A stretch of DNA of 7,799 bases from DASWIG01 sp036397835 (GTDB lineage Bacteria; Acidobacteriota; Thermoanaerobaculia; Multivoradales; J023), in the NCBI GenBank assembly GCA_036397835.1, contig DASWIG010000444.1, positions 1 to 7,799 on the forward strand, given 5' to 3'. Shown piece by piece: positions 6,425 to 7,799 of this stretch (positions within the stretch are counted from its first letter, which is position 1; each line of letters begins with the position of its first letter). The notes under the pieces were generated by a model. The model saw only the letters and a list, made by a program, of their open reading frames with translations, was not told the DNA's origin and made no database searches. Both the position numbers and the translations under genes were made by a program.

Positions 6425-7462
6425 CTACTCGACCTGGCCTTCGAGCTCGCGGATCCGTTCTCGGATCACGACCTCGGCGAGGTCGGGCACGACTTCCCAG
6501 GCGACCTGCCGGATCACGGAGTCGCCCACCAGCTCCACCACGCGCCGGGCCACGCGCTCCACGTCCTCCTCGCTCAGCGTGCCATTGCCGCCGGCTTCGC
6601 CGGCGCCGGCGTCACCGGCAGCGGACGCATCGGCAGCGGACGCCGCGACGCCGGCGGCCGGCACCGGCGGCCGGGTCGGAGCCTCGGGCACGGCCAGGCG
6701 CGGCGCGGCGCGGACCGGTGGAGGCGGCTCGACGACGGCCGCGGGCTCGGGCTCCGGCAACTCGGGCTCGAGCTCGAAAGGCTCCGGCTCGAGCTCGAAA
6801 GGCTCCGGCTCAGGCGCGAAGATCGGGGGCTCGGGCGCCGTGTCGCGGGGCGGGCGCTCGGGCTCGAATGCCAGCGGCTCGGGCTCGGGAAGGTCGAAGA
6901 ACGGGGGCTCCGGAGCGGGCGGCGGCGCCGATGCCGCCGGAGGCGGTGCCACGGCCCGGGGTGCCGCCGGCTGGGGTGCCATGGCCCAGGGTGCCGCCGG
7001 CTGGGGTGCCGCCGGCTGGGCTGCCGCTGCCGGGGCTCCCGGCGGTGTCGACGCCGGATGCGGTGCGGCCGCCGCCGAGGCCGGCGCCGGCGGCGCCGCC
7101 GTCTGGCTGATCAGGCTGTCGACCTGACGCAGCAGGTCCTGGGAGTCGAACGGCTTCTTCAGGTGGCTGTCGGCCCCCGCGGCACTGGCCTGCTGCTGGT
7201 CGAACGGCTCGAAGGTGCCGACGAGGAGGAGCACGGGGATGCCGGGATAGGTCTTCTTGGCGTGCCGGCAGACCTCGTAGCCGTTGGCCTCCGGCATGTG
7301 GACGTCGGCGATCACCAGGTCGGGCTGCATTTTCGCCAGCCGGTCGAGCGCCGCCTTGCCGTCGCTGACGGCGATGACCTGGTAATCCTGGTCCATGAAG
7401 GTGAGCTCGACCACCTTCTGGATGGTCACGCTGTCGTCGGCGAGCAGAATCGTCTTGGTCAT
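6425..7462 (-). CDS. Response regulator: receiver domain, Pro/Glu-rich linker, helical C-terminus
   Basis: ATG at 7462 follows GGAGG at four bases. An upstream TTG in frame lies before the predicted transcription start and is rejected. Residues 1-118 are a CheY-like receiver: acidic pair D9-D10, phosphoacceptor D53 (VIADVHMP), and K103-P104 (LKKPF). The switch Thr/Ser is not at its usual place (LLLVGTFEP). Residues ~120-294 are a disordered Pro/Ala/Glu linker: a basic-neutral QPAAP half, then an acidic half with EPEPFEL heptads. Residues 295-345 look folded and helical: EEDVERVARRVVELVGDSVI, then VAWEVVPDLAEVVIRERI. There is no DNA-binding or enzymatic output domain, so the output is probably protein-protein contact. 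Total 345 aa. First gene of the operon with birA, under a recognisable promoter. No sensor kinase is in the window. Confidence 0.93.
   Translation of the reverse strand: MTKTILLADDSVTIQKVVELTFMDQDYQVIAVSDGKAALDRLAKMQPDLVIADVHMPEANGYEVCRHAKKTYPGIPVLLLVGTFEPFDQQQASAAGADSHLKKPFDSQDLLRQVDSLISQTAAPPAPASAAAAPHPASTPPGAPAAAAQPAAPQPAAPWAMAPQPAAPRAVAPPPAASAPPPAPEPPFFDLPEPEPLAFEPERPPRDTAPEPPIFAPEPEPFELEPEPFELEPELPEPEPAAVVEPPPPVRAAPRLAVPEAPTRPPVPAAGVAASAADASAAGDAGAGEAGGNGTLSEEDVERVARRVVELVGDSVIRQVAWEVVPDLAEVVIRERIRELEGQVE
6759..6811 (-). repeat. 21-base tandem repeat inside the response regulator linker
   Basis: Two and a half copies of a 21-base unit (6759-6779, 6780-6800, 6801-6811). The first two units differ at three positions at one end and are otherwise identical. 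It encodes acidic heptads of the type EPEPFEL. A multiple of three keeps the frame, so copy number could vary by slippage without breaking the protein. Confidence 0.85.
6945..7034 (-). repeat. 15-base tandem repeat inside the response regulator linker
   Basis: Six adjacent 15-base units from 6945, of which three (6960, 6990, 7005) are identical (GGTGCCGCCGGCTGG on the plus strand). The units at 6945 and 6975 are near-copies of a second type, and the one at 7020 is more diverged. They encode QPAAP and APRAV/APWAM-type pentapeptides in the Ala/Pro half of the linker. Frame is preserved by the unit length. Confidence 0.85.
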
Positions 7463-7487
7463 CGGTCCTCCGTCCTCGATAAAGAGA

Positions 7488-7504
7488 TTGGGCTCCGAGC
7501 CCAA
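7488..7504. promoter_or_regulatory. Dyad over the response regulator transcription start (operator candidate)
   Basis: TTGGGCTC-C-GAGCCCAA has perfect 8-base arms and a single central base at 7496. The centre coincides with the start point predicted from the -10 element, and one arm overlaps that element by two bases. This is the usual position of a repressor operator. In RNA it could instead form a short hairpin at the extreme 5' end, though the loop would be tight. Confidence 0.5.
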
Positions 7505-7531
7505 GCTAGCACCCGATAGGGGTAGAGTCAA
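7503..7531 (-). promoter_or_regulatory. Promoter of the response regulator-birA operon
   Basis: On the minus strand TTGACT (7531-7526, five of six matches to TTGACA) is followed after exactly 17 bases by TAGCTT (7508-7503), which has a TG extension (TGCTAGCTT). The predicted start near 7496 gives a leader of about 34 bases before ATG at 7462. The good -35, correct spacing and extended -10 make this the best promoter in the window. Confidence 0.65.
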
Positions 7532-7535
7532 CGAC

Positions 7536-7724
7536 GTGACGCGTCTCTTCGTCTACGGCACGCTGCCCGACCTCCGCCCGTCAAGCCCGCCCCGCCACGT
7601 GCTCGGCCGCCGCGCGGAACGCCGCAGCCTCGGCCCGCAGCCCGGCCAGGACCTCGCCAAAGTCCGGCGTCGCGGCCGGCGCTTCCTCGGCCGCCTCCGG
7701 CTGGTCGGGATCGCCCAGCCCTGA
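7536..7724 (+). pseudogene. Possible truncated gamma-glutamylcyclotransferase-like (AIG2/GGCT) remnant
   Basis: Starting at GTG 7536 the plus strand reads VTRLFVYGTLPD. LFVYGTL is the N-terminal signature of the AIG2/gamma-glutamylcyclotransferase fold; its YGxL turn binds the substrate. The frame then runs to a TGA at 7722-7724 (62 codons), about half the normal family length. The rest is Arg-rich, only vaguely similar to the family (RAERRSLG), and has no recognisable catalytic Glu region. From 7581 on it lies opposite a better minus-strand coding frame. I read it as the broken end of a divergent gene. Chance occurrence of the seven-residue signature is the alternative. Confidence 0.35.
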
Positions 7725-7799
7725 TCCCCGCGACGCCTTGAGCCGCTGGCGCATCAGCTCGCGGATGTACACGGCGTTGTCGACGCCGCGGAAGTAGCC
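7581..7799 (-). CDS. C-terminal part of an unrecognised protein (5' end outside window)
   Basis: The frame is open from the right edge to TGA at 7583-7581, giving 72 residues. An internal GTG at 7772 could be taken as a start, but the frame continues upstream with protein-like sequence (GYFRGVDNAVYIRELMRQRL), so the gene most likely begins outside the window. The first ~25 residues look folded (aromatic and Ile/Leu residues, basic helix). Then comes an acidic Pro/Ala stretch (DPDQPEAAEEAPAATPD) and a final Ala-rich amphipathic helix (FGEVLAGLRAEAAAFRAAAE). Third codon positions are almost all G or C, as in the neighbours. I do not recognise the family. It ends 118 bases before the response regulator start, with a separate promoter between them. 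Confidence 0.7.
   Translation of the reverse strand, partial: GYFRGVDNAVYIRELMRQRLKASRGSGLGDPDQPEAAEEAPAATPDFGEVLAGLRAEAAAFRAAAEHVAGRA

Noticed and set aside
6945..7034. CRISPR-like array
   Set aside because: Units are 15 bases, adjacent without spacers, and in frame within a protein linker.
7463..7531. Longer response regulator start (TTG at 7531, 23 extra residues)
   Set aside because: It lies in the -35 element and upstream of the predicted transcription start; receiver domains normally begin within a few residues of the first strand, as with ATG at 7462.

Overview
The window is very GC-rich, and every convincing gene lies on the minus strand, so transcription runs from right to left. 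Three tandem genes encode secreted proteins of the acidobacterial VWFA-related family (TIGR03436 type), a family known for large paralogous expansions in Acidobacteriota. Together with the base composition this points to an Acidobacteriota genome. The class cannot be fixed from the sequence alone. I see no tRNA, rRNA, CRISPR array or insertion sequence.

Right part, in transcription order: (i) the C-terminal end of an unrecognised protein, cut by the right window edge (7581-7799); (ii) a 118-base gap holding a good minus-strand promoter, a dyad centred on the predicted start point, and, on the plus strand, the N-terminal signature of a gamma-glutamylcyclotransferase-like protein that appears truncated; (iii) a response regulator with an orthodox receiver domain, a long Pro/Ala/Glu linker containing tandem DNA repeats, and a conserved-looking helical C-terminus (6425-7462); (iv) birA, a biotin-protein ligase without a DNA-binding domain (5586-6389); (v) an unrecognised 232-residue protein whose GTG start overlaps the birA stop (4895-5593). 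These last three genes look like one operon. It ends at a perfect 20-base palindrome (4869-4888).

Left part: a second transcription unit with a plausible promoter near 4829-4857 encodes three exported paralogues in series: 440 aa (3432-4754), 563 aa (1654-3345) and a third that runs off the left edge after 539 visible residues (1-1619). Each has a signal peptide, a beta-rich N-terminal module, a VWA-like core without a canonical metal site, and a YYW(I/L)GF motif near the end of the core. The two downstream copies carry a further beta-rich C-terminal domain. The first copy has lost that domain but kept its last ~17 residues, which suggests an in-frame internal deletion.

The two units share orientation but probably not function: one is cytoplasmic (signalling, biotinylation), the other envelope-directed. 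The most interesting items are the domain loss in the first VWFA paralogue, the divergent central inserts of the three paralogues, the architecture of the response regulator (compared here with polar scaffold proteins such as PopZ), and the 7488-7536 control region.
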